Shown: piece by piece, positions 63,914 through 64,000 of the stretch
Layout of the letters: every line of letters begins with the position of its first letter
Position numbering within the stretch: position 1 is the first letter of the stretch
Made by a program: the position numbers and the translations under genes
Source of the DNA: Thalassobacillus devorans
GTDB taxonomy: Bacteria > Bacillota > Bacilli > Bacillales > Halobacillaceae
Direction: 5' to 3'
Assembly (NCBI RefSeq): GCF_011761345.1
Contig: NZ_JAASRY010000004.1
Coordinates: forward strand, 1-64,000
DNA: 64,000 nucleotides
Notes under the pieces: generated by a model
Told to the model about the DNA's origin: nothing
Database searches by the model: none
What the model saw: only the letters and a program-made list of their open reading frames with translations

Positions 63914-64000
63914 AGGTCCCCTCCTTAGAGGCCATTTGTTTCATATATAAGGAGTTACAGGCTCGTATAGAACCGAAAAATCACGAAAAAAAGACGCCCT

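Noticed and set aside
1-64000. A defence, phage or CRISPR system
   Set aside because: I looked for arrays, integrases, nucleases with helicases and toxin-antitoxin pairs. None is present; the window is mostly conserved core genome.

Overview
The window is a chromosomal segment of a spore-forming, low-GC Gram-positive bacterium of the family Bacillaceae. The evidence is the gene order of a classic Bacillus sporulation and housekeeping block: yqhO-P-Q-R-aroQ-papA-efp-spoIIIA(A-H)-accB-accC-yqhY-nusB-folD-xseA-xseB-ispA-dxs-yqxC-argR-recN-spoIVB-spo0A, then the bkd operon, brxB, yqjA and polYB/dinB. Ribosome binding sites are strong GGAGG types. An OLE RNA locus between ispA and dxs, and a betaine-homocysteine methyltransferase-like gene, suggest a halophilic or alkaliphilic relative (Virgibacillus, Halobacillus or Alkalihalobacillus-like). 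The species cannot be named from the sequence alone.

Layout, left to right. (1) 0.1-3.4 kb: a YtrA-type GntR repressor with an ABC transporter, under a promoter overlapped by a 9-bp-arm inverted repeat. (2) 3.6-8.2 kb: PEP carboxylase, a CHY zinc-finger protein and DNA polymerase IV. (3) 8.4-13.7 kb: an M20-type peptidase and the methylmalonyl-CoA block, made of a carboxyltransferase, a B12-binding domain fused to methylmalonyl-CoA epimerase, and the mutase catalytic subunit. (4) 13.9-20.4 kb: the microprotein Prli42, an L,D-transpeptidase, YqjA, a PutR-type regulator, putC, putB and brxB. (5) 20.5-22.1 kb: a SAM-I riboswitch, a MITE-like insertion and the BHMT-like gene. (6) 22.4-32.5 kb: bkdR and the sigma-54-controlled operon ptb-bcd-buk-lpdV-bkdAA-bkdAB-bkdB. 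(7) 32.6-37.1 kb: yqzF, a cNMP/CBS/DUF294 protein overlapping an exonuclease, and an aspartokinase. (8) 37.4-53.2 kb: spo0A back to accB, including OLE RNA and oapA. (9) 53.4-58.5 kb: the spoIIIA operon with a sigma-E promoter. (10) 58.8-63.9 kb: efp back to the patatin-like yqhO.

The genes form linked functions. Branched-chain amino acids are deaminated (bcd), oxidised to acyl-CoAs (bkd complex) and turned into acyl phosphates and acids (ptb, buk). Propionyl-CoA from such catabolism can enter the citric acid cycle through the carboxyltransferase, epimerase and mutase. Proline is oxidised to glutamate by putB and putC. PEP carboxylase is anaplerotic. Spo0A, SpoIVB and SpoIIIA serve sporulation.

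The most notable items are the OLE RNA/OapA locus, the B12-domain/epimerase fusion, a dispersed MITE-like repeat (three sites, one lying between a riboswitch and its gene), the S-box-controlled BHMT-like enzyme, and the unlisted 36-residue Prli42 gene. I found no phage, CRISPR, rRNA, tRNA or transposase gene.
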